DNA from: Fulvia fulva
Lineage: Eukaryota > Ascomycota > Dothideomycetes > Mycosphaerellales > Mycosphaerellaceae
Reading direction: 5' to 3'
Length of the DNA stretch: 64,000 bases
NCBI RefSeq assembly: GCF_020509005.1
Contig: NC_063016.1
Span: 558,001 to 622,000 of the forward strand
Every line of letters begins with the position of its first letter. Positions within the stretch are counted from its first letter, which is position 1. Made by a program: the position numbers and the translations under genes. The notes under the pieces were generated by a model. It was not told the DNA's origin. It worked only from the letters and a program-made list of their open reading frames with translations, and made no database searches. Positions 42,820 through 53,294 of the stretch are shown one piece after another.

Positions 42820-44179
42820 TTAGACATAATACTCTCCGAGTATTTATAGTAGTAGTGTGTAAGAGAGATCTCGAGATACACCTAGTAGATATAAATAATG
42901 CTTTTACCTAAAGTAGCCTTCTTAAAGACATCTATATAATCCTACCCCTAGGAGTTAAAGCACCTCTAAACATAGTGTTTAAGGTCCTACGAAGCCTTTA
43001 TAGGCTTAAGCAAGCAGCTAGAGACTAGAACAAGCTCTGTGTTATAAAGCTAGAGAAGATTAGATTTACCTAGTCCTAGGTAGATCTATGCCTACTTATC
43101 TATACGGATAGAGACCTTATAGTCCTTACCTATATAGATGACATACCTATTATAGCTCCGAAGCTATTAGATGTTTAGTGGTTTAAGGCTAAGCTTAGAA
43201 AAGTGTTTAAGATTAAAGATCTTAGTAAACCTACGAAGATCCTTAGAATAAGGATTATAAGAGACAGGTCCTAAGGCACTTTAAAGCTTGATTAAGGACA
43301 CTATGTCTACGCTAACTTAGCTAAGATGAATATAGCTAGAGAGAAGGCTACGCTAACCTACTTACCTATAGAGAGCTACGAGCATTTAGTACCTACGGCA
43401 CCTATAGATAAGAGGTGTAACAAACAGGATTACTAGAGCTATAATAGTACCTAGATGTAGCTAATGATAATAACAAGGCTAGACTTAGTATTCCCCCTTA
43501 GAAGAATTAGCTTATTTGTTACTGATCCCTCGTAGTAGTATATAAAGGCTTTAAAGAAGCTCTCCCGATACCTACGGTCGTACCTAGACCTAGGTCTTAT
43601 ATATAGAAAGGGAGGGGGCAATCTCTAGGGATACTCGGACTCTGACTACGCTATAGACAAAGTGGATAGAGTCTTAATTCTAGGATACGTATAGTTCCTT
43701 TATAGATTACCTATGTCCTAGATAAGTAGGAAGTAGAAGTCTATTGTAACATTAACAATAGAAGCTAAGTTTATAGCTATAAACGTAGCCGTAAAGTAGT
43801 TACAATTTCTTACTGCTGTCCTTAGGGAAATGGGGTGCCTAGAACTAGTAGGAAAGAGCTCTTTCTAGCCGAGTATAAGGGTAAGCAAGGGCACTATTAA
43901 CGAGCTAAGGCTAGTCAAGCTTATAGGTAACAACTAAGCCGCTTTGACACTTATTAAAGATGCCTATATATATAAAAGGTCAAAGTATATTAATGTTATA
44001 TATAACTATATTAGACATCTCTAGTAGTAGAAGAAGATTGTAGTAGACTACTACTATATAAAGGACATAGCTACTAATAGGTTAATAAAGCCCCTTAATA
44101 GCTAGTAGTTCCAAAACTTTATAAGGTAGCTCTAGCTTACGTAAAGGGATTGTAGGAGACTATATAGCCTAAGTAGGAG
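42820..44179 (+). mobile_element. RIP-mutated Copia (copy R), end of reverse transcriptase and RNase H
   Basis: Begins with the second copy of TTAGACATAATA and aligns with about 58475-59834 of the intact Copia, through the THVDD-equivalent, the RNase H and the end of the frame. Many Trp/Gln stops. Confidence 0.9.
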
Positions 44180-44413
44180 TGTTAAGAATATACAGGCCGT
44201 AGGACAAGTATGTAAGTGTGGGTATATTATATAACTAGATCACGTAACTAGGGTTTACTAGCCTAGAGGCTAGTAAACATCCGGATACCTAGCATCTACC
44301 TATACTAATACCGGCGATACTATATATAGATATACGCTATCCTATTAGGTCCTTCTTCGTCTTTCGTATAATCCGCCGTCTTCTACTACTACGTAACTCG
44401 TACCTATTTAATA
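44180..44413 (+). repeat. Copia copy R 3' LTR (RIP-mutated)
   Basis: 234 bp, the same length as the LTRs at 54532 and 59835, starting TGTTAAGAATA and ending TTTAATA (TTTAACA in the intact copy). The matching 5' LTR is not in the window. Confidence 0.9.
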
Positions 44414-46451
44414 GTATAGGTCGATCGTACTTATACTTATATAGGCCTTCTACGTCTCTATTCCCTTTAGTATTACTAAGGCTATTCCGTAGCGTACGGT
44501 TATATCTAGTAGCTTTCTCCCTAGAAACGCGTACGGGGGAGTAAATTCGAGTCCCTACTATAGGTAGTAGAGGTTAAAGTCGCCGAGGAGTACTTACTTC
44601 GTATCTTAGCTTAGGGTCCGCTCTAGGTAGGTAAGGGTTCCTAGTTCCCTACTCGTCCGACCCCGCGGTAGCGGGTTATAAACGTTATAGATCTAGATAG
44701 AGCCTTATATCGTATCGATCTAGATTGATATTATGTCTCCTAGGTTACCCTACTACGGTAGTATAACCTTCTACGACTTAAGGTCTATAGTCTTACTTAC
44801 GTATATATATATCCTCGGGATAACGACTTATTAGCCCGCGATTACGGTATAGTATCTCCGGTTATTATAAGTAGCTAGGAGTCCTACGTAGGAGTTGATC
44901 TATAGTTTCTATACCGTAATAATATAGTACCGTAGCGGGTCTAGCTCTTATAGAAAGTAGCGCTAGACCTTGTCTCTACTTTTGTTTACGTTATACTATA
45001 CGATAGTAATGTCGTCGTATAGTATTATTTGTTATCCGTAGGGTCCATTTCCGTATTAACCTACTATATCTCCTAAGCCTATATCTCGCTATCCGGCTAG
45101 CCCTAGGGCCGCTAGGGCGCCCTAAAGATTCGTATTTAGCCTAGTTTGTTAGCGGCCCGGTTAAGGTATCGAGGCCTACCGGGAGGTAGATACGTTTACG
45201 GTTAGGTTTCCTTATTCGTCTCTTCTGCCCTCTTCCTTTTACTCGGCTCGAAGCCCTTATATACGGTAGGTCCCTCCTACTATTATTAGGGGTATTCCCT
45301 TCCCTAGTATAGGCCTACGTAGTAAGGACACCTTAGGGTCTTCTTCCCGTATTTAAGGGCTATATGACCGTACTAATAGCATTAGAAGCATTATAGTACT
45401 CTATAGCTACTCTAATAGATCTCCGTGTCTATTCTTTCGTAGTTCTAGAATAGCCTATTATCTAGTATCTAGTTAGCTTGTTCCGCTGTCTCTACCTAGA
45501 TAATAAGCAATAAATACGTCTTCTCTCGGTCTACTATCTTATATAGCTATACCGCCTTGGTTAGTCGTACTCCTAGGGAGGTGTTCTAGTTCTATACTTA
45601 GAGGTAGGGAAGATCTTCGACCTTAAATGTCCTAGGGACCCCGTAGGCGATAACGGTATACTATTAGTAGGAGACTCGTACCGACTTCGCGACTTTAGTA
45701 GTCTACTCCTTATAGGTCTCTAGCTTTCGTCTATTAGACTCTTATACGGTAAAGAGTCTTACTACGCCTATTGCCTCTACCCTCGCTCTAACTACCTCCT
45801 TTTAGCCGATTCTATCGATAATCTCCTTACTTATTAGGGCTACGATTTCTTATTTCTCCGCCGGATTAGTAATATATAGGCGTACCGCCTTACTTACCTT
45901 TAGAGGGGGTTAATTCTTACCTACTACTACTATTACCTATATAGTTAGTCTCTAGGCTACCTTCTATATTACTTATTAGATTGTCTTGGGGATTTAGTAT
46001 AATAGCGCTTTTAGCGCTCCTAGTAGCTATACTATAGTGTTCTTATATATCCGGGCTAGGTGTTCGTTATCTCCTAGTAAGTTTTCCGCCTCTATATATA
46101 GGGTCGTCTACGCTATATTATTTGTCGTTAGCCTCTACTTTCTATATAGTAGGCCTTAGCTTATATTCTAGGTTTTTTCTTAGTTTGTTCCCCGGTTTAA
46201 CTCTTAGTATAGAATGCTCGTAAGGCTATAGCTCTTATTAGTTACTATCCTTCGCTACTATTCGGGGTCGCGCTTTCTAATTAGGTAGTTGTCCTCCGTA
46301 ACTCCGTAACTCGAGAGTCTGCCTTTAGGGGAATAGAACCTTAGTTTTAGGGTTCTTTATACTACGATTACGCCGCCGCTAGCGTAGGCGGGTCGCTACT
46401 ACTTAAGTAGATTGCTCGTCTTAATAAGGGCTATCGAATAAATAGTCCTCG
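44414..46451 (-). mobile_element. LINE A, 5' half, RIP-mutated, minus strand
   Basis: The complement matches about 7183-9347 of LINE A (ORF1 with zinc-knuckle remains and the start of the ORF2 endonuclease). It ends 38 bases short of the LINE A 5' terminus. Copia copy R was inserted into its endonuclease region at 44414. The rest of this copy should lie on the other side of the Copia but is not there, so the left part was lost. Confidence 0.85.
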
Positions 46452-46745
46452 TTAATAGAAGGGAAATGTAGTTTTAATAGTAGTTATATAGCTATTCTTA
46501 AGTACTTTATACAGTACTATAGTATAAGGGCGCGCGTACTATAGGGTCCGAATAAGAGAGTTATTGTTCTACAAAGCTACGAAAGAGGAGCGCGAGGCGC
46601 GGCGAAGTTATAAAGTAAAGCTAAGCCGCGCTAACCTAATACGGAAGGTCCGCGGTCCACCCGGGCTAACGTAGCTATAGTAAGGGGTCGCGGGCTACCC
46701 GTAATAGTACCCCCCCTCTTAAAATACGTCTTAGTCCTCTAAGCG
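46452..46745 (-). mobile_element. RIP-mutated Gypsy LTR (element F-left) with polypurine tract
   Basis: Holds a decayed LTR whose complement starts TATTACGGGTAGCCCGCGAC; it is followed on the plus strand by ACCCCCCCTCTTAAAA (complement of a polypurine tract). So this is the 3' LTR and Pol end of a minus-strand Gypsy. About 46505-46712 recurs inverted at about 53295-53480. Gypsy copy 2 inserted at 46746. Confidence 0.65.
46741..46745. repeat. Gypsy copy 2 target-site duplication (AAGCG)
   Basis: AAGCG here and at 53037-53041. Confidence 0.85.
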
Positions 46746-47265
46746 TGTCAGGGCGAGAGCCTGGCCTGTGAGATGCAAGGGTGAAAGCGAGAATGCAGGT
46801 GCGAAGTGCAGATGCAAAAGGGTATAGTATGATTGCTACACAAAACAAAAGACGAAGAAAGCAAGAGAGGCCTGGGGAAGGCCAGATATTTATACGCGAC
46901 CCTCGCGAGTGCGTGTCCCCGCATCAACAGGGCTAACCCGTGCGAAGCCGCGCTCAGCAGCTTTGCTCAAAACCTTATTACAACCTGCCCTACGTTCCGA
47001 GTCTTCCACGTGCTTCTTCCAGGGTCCAGCGCAGTCGCGGGTGCTCGCGGGAGTGCCGTGAGTCACACAGTCACGAGCCGAAGTGAATCTGTCAAGGTTT
47101 GGTAGAGGGGTGAATTTGGAGGGCTGGGTCCCGTAGCGAATGTTGCGGGGCATGTGATTCTTGGCGCTCACACACCAAGCTGGACTGTCACTTCTTGACG
47201 ACTTCTGAGCACTCTGAGGCTCTTCTGTCCCCACCTTCTGTACACTCTGTGGGGAGACCATGACA
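46746..47265 (-). repeat. Gypsy copy 2, 3' LTR
   Basis: 520 bp; differs from its partner at 52517 at about two places (G/A near 46826, C/A near 46980). Confidence 0.95.
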
Positions 47266-50200
47266 GTAGCCCCCCCGAACAAAGCTGAGTTCCTACGAAG
47301 CCGTAGTAGTTCCACATATCGAGGATGTTCAGCTTCAGTACCAGGCCTAGGCCTGATGTCATGGTCGATACACCATTGGTAAGCCCCGTCGAAAAGCTCA
47401 GATTCGAAGAGCCTGCCGATGTTGACTTCTGGGCCGTCTGCGCGGGCGTGGTATTCTTCGATTGCTTGACGATTGAAGATGATATGTTGGATAGGTTCCC
47501 ATGAGGTATCCCACTCAGGGCAACCTTGCCATTCGACTTCATACTTGATCGGCGGTAGTCCTTCAACGTCGTTGGGCTCTACGCGGATTCCCCGGATCTT
47601 GCGGACGGCATAGTCGTCAGAAGGTAGGTTAACAGGCTCGTCGACTTCTACTTCATCGGGAGGACCTGGCATGTCTTGGTTTTGGTTCGGGAATGGGTCC
47701 TCAGCCGACGGCCGAAGGCGTACGGGATGGAAGACGTCGTGGATCTTTATGTTCGCAGGAACAGCTAGACGGTAGGCGTGTGAACTGATACGCTCGGTGA
47801 TCTCAAAAGGACCTAGGTTCTTCCAGTTCAGCTTCTTGGAGGGGCGGTCTGTCTTGATGTTCTTGGAGTTGAGGTAGACCATATCGCCTACTTGGTAGTC
47901 GGGAGCTGGCTGGCGACGACGATTGGCTTGATCCTCGTAGATTGCTTGTGCGTACACCATCTCGTCGTGAACTTCTTCATGGATCTGTGAGAGCATAGTA
48001 GCGAACTCGTCTGCTGCTTGCTCGTTTGCGTCTTCGGTAGGCGGGAGAGGTTCTTCTGGTTCCATGCCTGTACGAGGGTGGTAACCTCTCGTAGTATAGA
48101 AGGGAGAGTAGCCAGTAGTCTCCGAGTCCCAGTTACGAGTAGCGAACTCCACCGCAGGGATATGCTGAGGCCAATCCTTCTGGTGGTAGTCGACGAAGCA
48201 ACGAAGGACCTGCTCGAGGATAGCGTTCGTAATTTCGGTCTGGCCGTCGGTCTGTGGCTGAAAACTGGTCGAGAGGTTATGCTTGATGCCCAGGATAGCA
48301 CACAGACGCTTCCAGAAGTGCGAGATGAACTGGGTGCCTCTGTCAGAGGTGATGCTATCCGGGAGGCCTTGAAAGCGCCAGACGAATTCGTAGAACAAGC
48401 GAGCAGTCTCCTTTGCGGTCATGCTCCAGCACGGGATCATGTACCGGTCCTTGGAGTGACGGTCCACGATCACTAGAAGGGCCTTTGCTTTCACGCCGCT
48501 GAAGGTCTTGCCGTGAGGAAGATCGGTGATAAAGTCCATAGTGATGTGCTTCCACGGACGATCAGGAGCCGGGAGAGGGTGCAAGAGACCGTGGGGACGG
48601 TGGCGGTTAGCTTTGGCTCTTCGGCAAGCAGCGCAGTTCAGCACGTAGCGGCGGACGTCCTTCCAGGAATGCGGCCACCAGTAATACCTAGCGAGGAGCT
48701 TGTGGGTCTTGGCTACGCCTGGGTGACCCCCAGAGGCGGAGTCGTGGATGATTTGAAGAATCTCAGCTCGGATATTAGAGCCTTCGGGCTGCGGTACGTA
48801 AAGCTTCTTACGGAAGTAGACGACACCTTCCTGGAGCTCGCACTCGGACAGCGAGAAGCCCGGGAATGTCCTCGCGCCAGATTCAAGGGCCTGAACTAAC
48901 TCTTGGGCGTCTATGTCGGCATCGTACGCTGTTCGTACTCGTGCCATGATGCCTTCGGGCTGCTCCTCATTATCAAACCCCTCAAAGTCTGATTCGGATG
49001 AGCCGTCGGTCGTTACTGAGCCCTCTTCATCGTCGTTCAAGTCCTCAGCGTCCGAGGCGTATTCTTCAGGCTCGGATTCATCGTCACTCTCGTCAAGGTA
49101 GGCAGGAGCGAGCACGAGAGTAGCAAAGGAAGCGGCGAGCGTAGGCTGGCCATTCGATAGGTACTCTCGAAGCTCGGAAGAGAGGTTGTGCTCTTTGATG
49201 ACTTGTTGCCCTGCGATTTGCCGGCCCCCTCTTCGATCAACTGGAGAGTCACCAGGGCGGCGGGTAAGGGCGTCGGCCATCGAGTTGGCCTTGCCGGGCG
49301 TGTACGAGATCACGAAGTTGAACCGGGAGAGGAACTCGCTCCAGCGGGCCTGGCGACGATTGAGCAGCTTGCTCTTCATAAAGTAGACGAGGTTCTTATG
49401 GTCGGAGCTTACTTGGACGGGCATAGCAGAGCCTTCGAGCTCGGGGCGCCACTCTTCGAAAGCTTTGACGATGGCGAGAAGCTCCTTGTCGTAGATCTCG
49501 TAGTTACACTCCGTGGCGGTCATCTTCTTGGAGAGGAAGGCGACAGGTAACCAGGGGGATTCAGGCGAGCGGCGTTGTAGCAGGACACCGCCCACCACGC
49601 CGTCGGATGCGTCGGTCTCTACACGGGTCTCCAGTTCGAAATCGAAGTGCCGTAGAAGCGGGTTCTCAACAAACTTCGCTTTGAGCAAGTCAAAAGCCTC
49701 CTGGCATTCGTCGGTCCAGGCGAACTTCTCACCCTTGCGCGTGAGCTTCGTCAAAGGGCGTACCACGCCCGAAAATGCGTGGATGAAGCGGCGGTAGAAG
49801 TTGGCAAAGCCTAGGAAACCCTGGACCTCTTTGACGTTCGTAGGAGCATCCCATTCGACGATAGCGTCGATCTTCTCTTGGTCCATCTTGATGCCGTCTG
49901 CGGTAATGATCAAACCAAGGAACTTGACTTCGGTCTTCTCAAACTCGCACTTGTCGATGTCGAGCTGCAAGCCGGCGTCTGCGAGCTTCTGAAGGACCTT
50001 ACAGACGTGCTCGCGGTGCTCCTCCTTGGTCTCGCTATAGACTAGGATGTCGTCGATGTAGGCAGTGCAGAACTGATCGAGGAACTCCTGAAGGATGTCG
50101 TTAATGAAGTTCTGGAAGGTACTAGGCCCGTTACAAACGCCGAAGGGCATAACGAGCGACTCGAACAGCCCGTAGCGAGTACGGAAGGCTGTGAGATACT

Positions 50201-51314
50201 CGTGTCCTTCTGCCATTCGTAACTTGTTGAACGCAGCGATGACATCGAGCTTGGTGAAGTACTTGGCCTTAGAGAGGCGCTCGAGCGTCTCCTGAATCAA
50301 CGGTATTGGGTAGCGGTTCTTCTTTGTAACAGCGTTCAAGCCTCGGTAGTCTACGCAGAAGCGTAGACCACCGCCGGGCTTCTTGACGAACATGACGGGA
50401 CTGCCAGCGCTGGAACGGCTCGCTCGAATGAACCCCTTCTTTAGGTTCTCTTCGAGGTATCTCTTGAGGACGATAAGCTCTTCTCGGGACATAGAATATA
50501 ACGGTCCGAACGGTGTCTCTGCACCTTCTTCTAGCTCAATCTTGTGGTCGTGAGGGCGATGAGGAGGCAGCTCGTCTGCGGCTTTAGCATCGAATACGTG
50601 GAGGATGTGGTGTGCCCAAGGAGGGACCTTCGTAGCAGGGTCGGTAGGTGTACGCTTCTTGTCGAGCTTCTCGAGGGCGATGTCGATATCGCGGAGAGAG
50701 GCGGCGAAGACTTGAGCTTTGGGCTGCTTAGCAGCAGTGGTGAAGGCAGCGGCGTTCACCTGGAAGATCTTGGTATACTCAGGACCGCGCTGAGGCGGCG
50801 GAGAAGGCGGAGGTGCCGGAGGAACTTCTGGAGGGAAGCTGACAGTAAGGGAAGTCCAGTCGATGATAGGTCGGTGTCGTCTGAACCAGGGGAGGCCGAG
50901 GATAAACTTCTGATGCGGTAGGGACGTAAGGAAGCTGGTGATCGACATACGCTTGCCTCCGAGGGTGATTGACGTGTGTACAACATGAGTAATCTTACCA
51001 GTGGTAGTCTCCGTGCCGTCAAAGAGTTCAAGGGTGCGAGGGTACTTCAGTTCCTGGGGTTCGAGGTTGAGAGAGGTCGCGAGTTTATAGTCCATAAAAG
51101 ACTCGCCTAGTGCGCCAGTGTCCATGAGAGTGAGATTGGAAGAAGAGAGTTTCTTTGAGCCGATATTTACATTCGTGACGAACGGTTTGCAAGCGTGGTC
51201 CTTGCCCGTCTCGTCGTACAGGTCTAGCTGTGCTGTATTGATCCTCAACTTCTTTCCTCTCTTCACTTTCGGTAAACGTTGTTCTTGGTCTTCATCGCGT
51301 CGATGAGGAAGACC
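46890..51314 (-). CDS. pol: Gypsy copy 2 Pol polyprotein
   Basis: Same architecture and length as in copy 1: protease DTGA, reverse transcriptase YIDD, RNase H, HHCC/DDE integrase, GPF and chromodomain, with the last 125 or so residues encoded in the LTR. The visible amino acid changes are slight (for example RRAGCNKVL here for RRAGWNEVL in the LTR-coded tail, and ELQEGVV for ELQGGVV). It follows Gag in the -1 frame, with the same A5 run. No stop or frameshift within the frame. Confidence 0.95.
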   Translation of the reverse strand, partial: GLPHRRDEDQEQRLPKVKRGKKLRINTAQLDLYDETGKDHACKPFVTNVNIGSKKLSSSNLTLMDTGALGESFMDYKLATSLNLEPQELKYPRTLELFDGTETTTGKITHVVHTSITLGGKRMSITSFLTSLPHQKFILGLPWFRRHRPIIDWTSLTVSFPPEVPPAPPPSPPPQRGPEYTKIFQVNAAAFTTAAKQPKAQVFAASLRDIDIALEKLDKKRTPTDPATKVPPWAHHILHVFDAKAADELPPHRPHDHKIELEEGAETPFGPLYSMSREELIVLKRYLEENLKKGFIRASRSSAGSPVMFVKKPGGGLRFCVDYRGLNAVTKKNRYPIPLIQETLERLSKAKYFTKLDVIAAFNKLRMAEGHEYLTAFRTRYGLFESLVMPFGVCNGPSTFQNFINDILQEFLDQFCTAYIDDILVYSETKEEHREHVCKVLQKLADAGLQLDIDKCEFEKTEVKFLGLIITADGIKMDQEKIDAIVEWDAPTNVKEVQGFLGFANFYRRFIHAFSGVVRPLTKLTRKGEKFAWTDECQEAFDLLKAKFVENPLLRHFDFELETRVETDASDGVVGGVLLQRRSPESPWLPVAFLSKKMTATECNYEIYDKELLAIVKAFEEWRPELEGSAMPVQVSSDHKNLVYFMKSKLLNRRQARWSEFLSRFNFVISYTPGKANSMADALTRRPGDSPVDRRGGRQIAGQQVIKEHNLSSELREYLSNGQPTLAASFATLVLAPAYLDESDDESEPEEYASDAEDLNDDEEGSVTTDGSSESDFEGFDNEEQPEGIMARVRTAYDADIDAQELVQALESGARTFPGFSLSECELQEGVVYFRKKLYVPQPEGSNIRAEILQIIHDSASGGHPGVAKTHKLLARYYWWPHSWKDVRRYVLNCAACRRAKANRHRPHGLLHPLPAPDRPWKHITMDFITDLPHGKTFSGVKAKALLVIVDRHSKDRYMIPCWSMTAKETARLFYEFVWRFQGLPDSITSDRGTQFISHFWKRLCAILGIKHNLSTSFQPQTDGQTEITNAILEQVLRCFVDYHQKDWPQHIPAVEFATRNWDSETTGYSPFYTTRGYHPRTGMEPEEPLPPTEDANEQAADEFATMLSQIHEEVHDEMVYAQAIYEDQANRRRQPAPDYQVGDMVYLNSKNIKTDRPSKKLNWKNLGPFEITERISSHAYRLAVPANIKIHDVFHPVRLRPSAEDPFPNQNQDMPGPPDEVEVDEPVNLPSDDYAVRKIRGIRVEPNDVEGLPPIKYEVEWQGCPEWDTSWEPIQHIIFNRQAIEEYHARADGPEVNIGRLFESELFDGAYQWCIDHDIRPRPGTEAEHPRYVELLRLRRNSALFGGATVMVSPQSVQKVGTEEPQSAQKSSRSDSPAWCVSAKNHMPRNIRYGTQPSKFTPLPNLDRFTSARDCVTHGTPASTRDCAGPWKKHVEDSERRAGCNKVLSKAAERGFARVSPVDAGTRTREGRV

Positions 51315-52474
51315 TAGGCTTTTTCCTGCTCAGCGGGAGCAGCAGGAGCAGGCTCGATAGCGCCGACAGCGCCGCGAACCGGGTTGCGGGCGTTACGAGC
51401 AGCGAGCTGCGGACAGTTGGCTGCGATGTGGCCTGGACCGCCGCAGTAGGTGCAGAGTCCGGCCTGGCGACGGCGAAGCTTCTCTTCGGGAGTGAGCTTA
51501 CCGTTGACGAGGCCCTGGACTCGAGGGACGGCGGCACCAGCGCTGAGATCCATAGCGTCACCTACAGAGACGGGAGGGAGAGCCGTAGGAGCGGCGGCGC
51601 CTAGTGGAGCAGCGAAGTGGCTTCCGGGACCACGAGGCTGACGACCTTGAGAACGGGAAGCGAGGAGAGAGGCGGTGTGTTTCATGTTGGAGTCGAGGCG
51701 CTGGCAGGTCTCGACGAGCTCACGGAAGCTCATAGCACCGACGTCCTTGTCCTCGAGGGCTCGAAGAAGCTCTGCTGACAAACCACGGCGGAGAGTGCTC
51801 TTCTTGGTCTCTTCGTTGTAGCCGGTGAACCCGATGTCGCGGTTGAAGGCCGCGAGGTACTCGGCGAAGCTCTTGTTCTTCTGGAGGAGGTTGTGGATGG
51901 CGTTCTGGGCGGTGGCTCTACGGTCTGGATCACCAAAGGCAGCACGGAGGTCCTGCATCAAGGTGAGGACGTCCGGGCAGCCGATAGTCTGCGTGGCGTT
52001 GTCGATGTAGTGTTGTACCTGAGCCGCGGCGTCTCCCCGAAGGAGGGAGAAGACGTACGTGACTTTGTCCTTCTCTTGCGGAAAGTGGTCGGCATTAGCC
52101 AACAGCTTGATGGTGAGCTGTGTCTCAAATGCCTCAAACTTGCTCTTGTTGCCGTCGAACTCGTCTGGGTCGTTGACCTTCTTGGAGAAGTGCTGGCGGC
52201 GGTTGTCGTCGGCGTGCGGGGCGAGGTTCTGGAAGGTGTTCACAATACCTTGAAGGTATGTTGCTTGGTTGTTTGCTTGCTCGACCTGCTGGGCGGTCTC
52301 GCGGAAAGAGGAGACGGTGCGGTTGATGAGAGCGTAGGCGGTGTCGGGGTTGGCGTTTGCCCAGGCACCGAAGGCAGCGGCGTTCGAGAAGGGGATGTCA
52401 GTCCACTCACTGAAGTGGAATGGAGTGTCTTGGTTGTCGAGGTTGACACCTCTATCGGTGGCGTGGTCACCCAT
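51314..52474 (-). CDS. gag: Gypsy copy 2 Gag
   Basis: ATG at 52474 (MGDHATDRG), 386 residues; identical in layout to the copy 1 Gag, with the CTYCGGPGHIAANC knuckle near the C-terminus. G-to-R at residue 8 is one of the few differences and comes from a C/T change near 52453. Confidence 0.95.
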   Translation of the reverse strand: MGDHATDRGVNLDNQDTPFHFSEWTDIPFSNAAAFGAWANANPDTAYALINRTVSSFRETAQQVEQANNQATYLQGIVNTFQNLAPHADDNRRQHFSKKVNDPDEFDGNKSKFEAFETQLTIKLLANADHFPQEKDKVTYVFSLLRGDAAAQVQHYIDNATQTIGCPDVLTLMQDLRAAFGDPDRRATAQNAIHNLLQKNKSFAEYLAAFNRDIGFTGYNEETKKSTLRRGLSAELLRALEDKDVGAMSFRELVETCQRLDSNMKHTASLLASRSQGRQPRGPGSHFAAPLGAAAPTALPPVSVGDAMDLSAGAAVPRVQGLVNGKLTPEEKLRRRQAGLCTYCGGPGHIAANCPQLAARNARNPVRGAVGAIEPAPAAPAEQEKA

Positions 52475-52516
52475 GAGGATGACTCGAGTGGTTGACGGTT
52501 TGTTGGTCTTTTGTGA

Positions 52517-53036
52517 TGTCAGGGCGAGAGCCTGGCCTGTGAGATGCAAGGGTGAAAGCGAGAATGCAGGTGCGAAGTGCAGATGCAAAAGGGTATGGTA
52601 TGATTGCTACACAAAACAAAAGACGAAGAAAGCAAGAGAGGCCTGGGGAAGGCCAGATATTTATACGCGACCCTCGCGAGTGCGTGTCCCCGCATCAACA
52701 GGGCTAACCCGTGCGAAGCCGCGCTCAGCAGCTTTGCTCAAAACCTTATTCCAACCTGCCCTACGTTCCGAGTCTTCCACGTGCTTCTTCCAGGGTCCAG
52801 CGCAGTCGCGGGTGCTCGCGGGAGTGCCGTGAGTCACACAGTCACGAGCCGAAGTGAATCTGTCAAGGTTTGGTAGAGGGGTGAATTTGGAGGGCTGGGT
52901 CCCGTAGCGAATGTTGCGGGGCATGTGATTCTTGGCGCTCACACACCAAGCTGGACTGTCACTTCTTGACGACTTCTGAGCACTCTGAGGCTCTTCTGTC
53001 CCCACCTTCTGTACACTCTGTGGGGAGACCATGACA
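52517..53036 (-). repeat. Gypsy copy 2, 5' LTR
   Basis: 520 bp with the same TATAAATA box and GTCTTTTGT start candidate as copy 1; followed by AAGCG (53037-53041). Confidence 0.95.
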
Positions 53037-53041
53037 AAGCG

Positions 53042-53294
53042 TTATCTATCTTATACGGCTACTTACCCGTACTACTCTATAACCGTACGAAAGTCTAATT
53101 ATCCTCTAATACCTTATTATCGTCTAGTAACATATCTACATCCTGTCTATCTATAACTAGCCTATCCGCGACCGGCTCCCTTCGAGAAATATACTACCTA
53201 GTTAGCTAGTTTGCTCTAGACCTAAGTCTATCTTTGGCTAGTACTCGCGTATAATCCTTATAGCTTAGGTTAGGTATTATTATAGGCTCGATAG
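53042..53294 (-). mobile_element. RIP-mutated Gypsy remnant (element F-left), Pol end
   Basis: Continues from 46745 once Gypsy copy 2 is removed; read as the 3' part of the minus-strand F-left Pol region. CA/TG are scarce; no domain can be assigned. Confidence 0.45.

Larger units (their letters stand above)
46746..53036 (-). mobile_element. Intact Ty3/Gypsy chromovirus, copy 2
   Basis: 6,291 bp, the same length as copy 1, with 520-bp LTRs and its own duplication (AAGCG instead of CTCTA), so it is an independent insertion and not part of a segmental duplication. Gag and Pol are open. Differences from copy 1 that I saw are mostly transitions of RIP type, for example GGACATGG/GGACATAG near 14223/50491 and GCTGTAG/GCTATAG near 13767/50035. 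Confidence 0.97.

Noticed and set aside
46746..53036. A segmental duplication carrying the Gypsy element twice
   Set aside because: The two copies have different 5-bp target duplications and different flanking sequence, so they are separate insertions.
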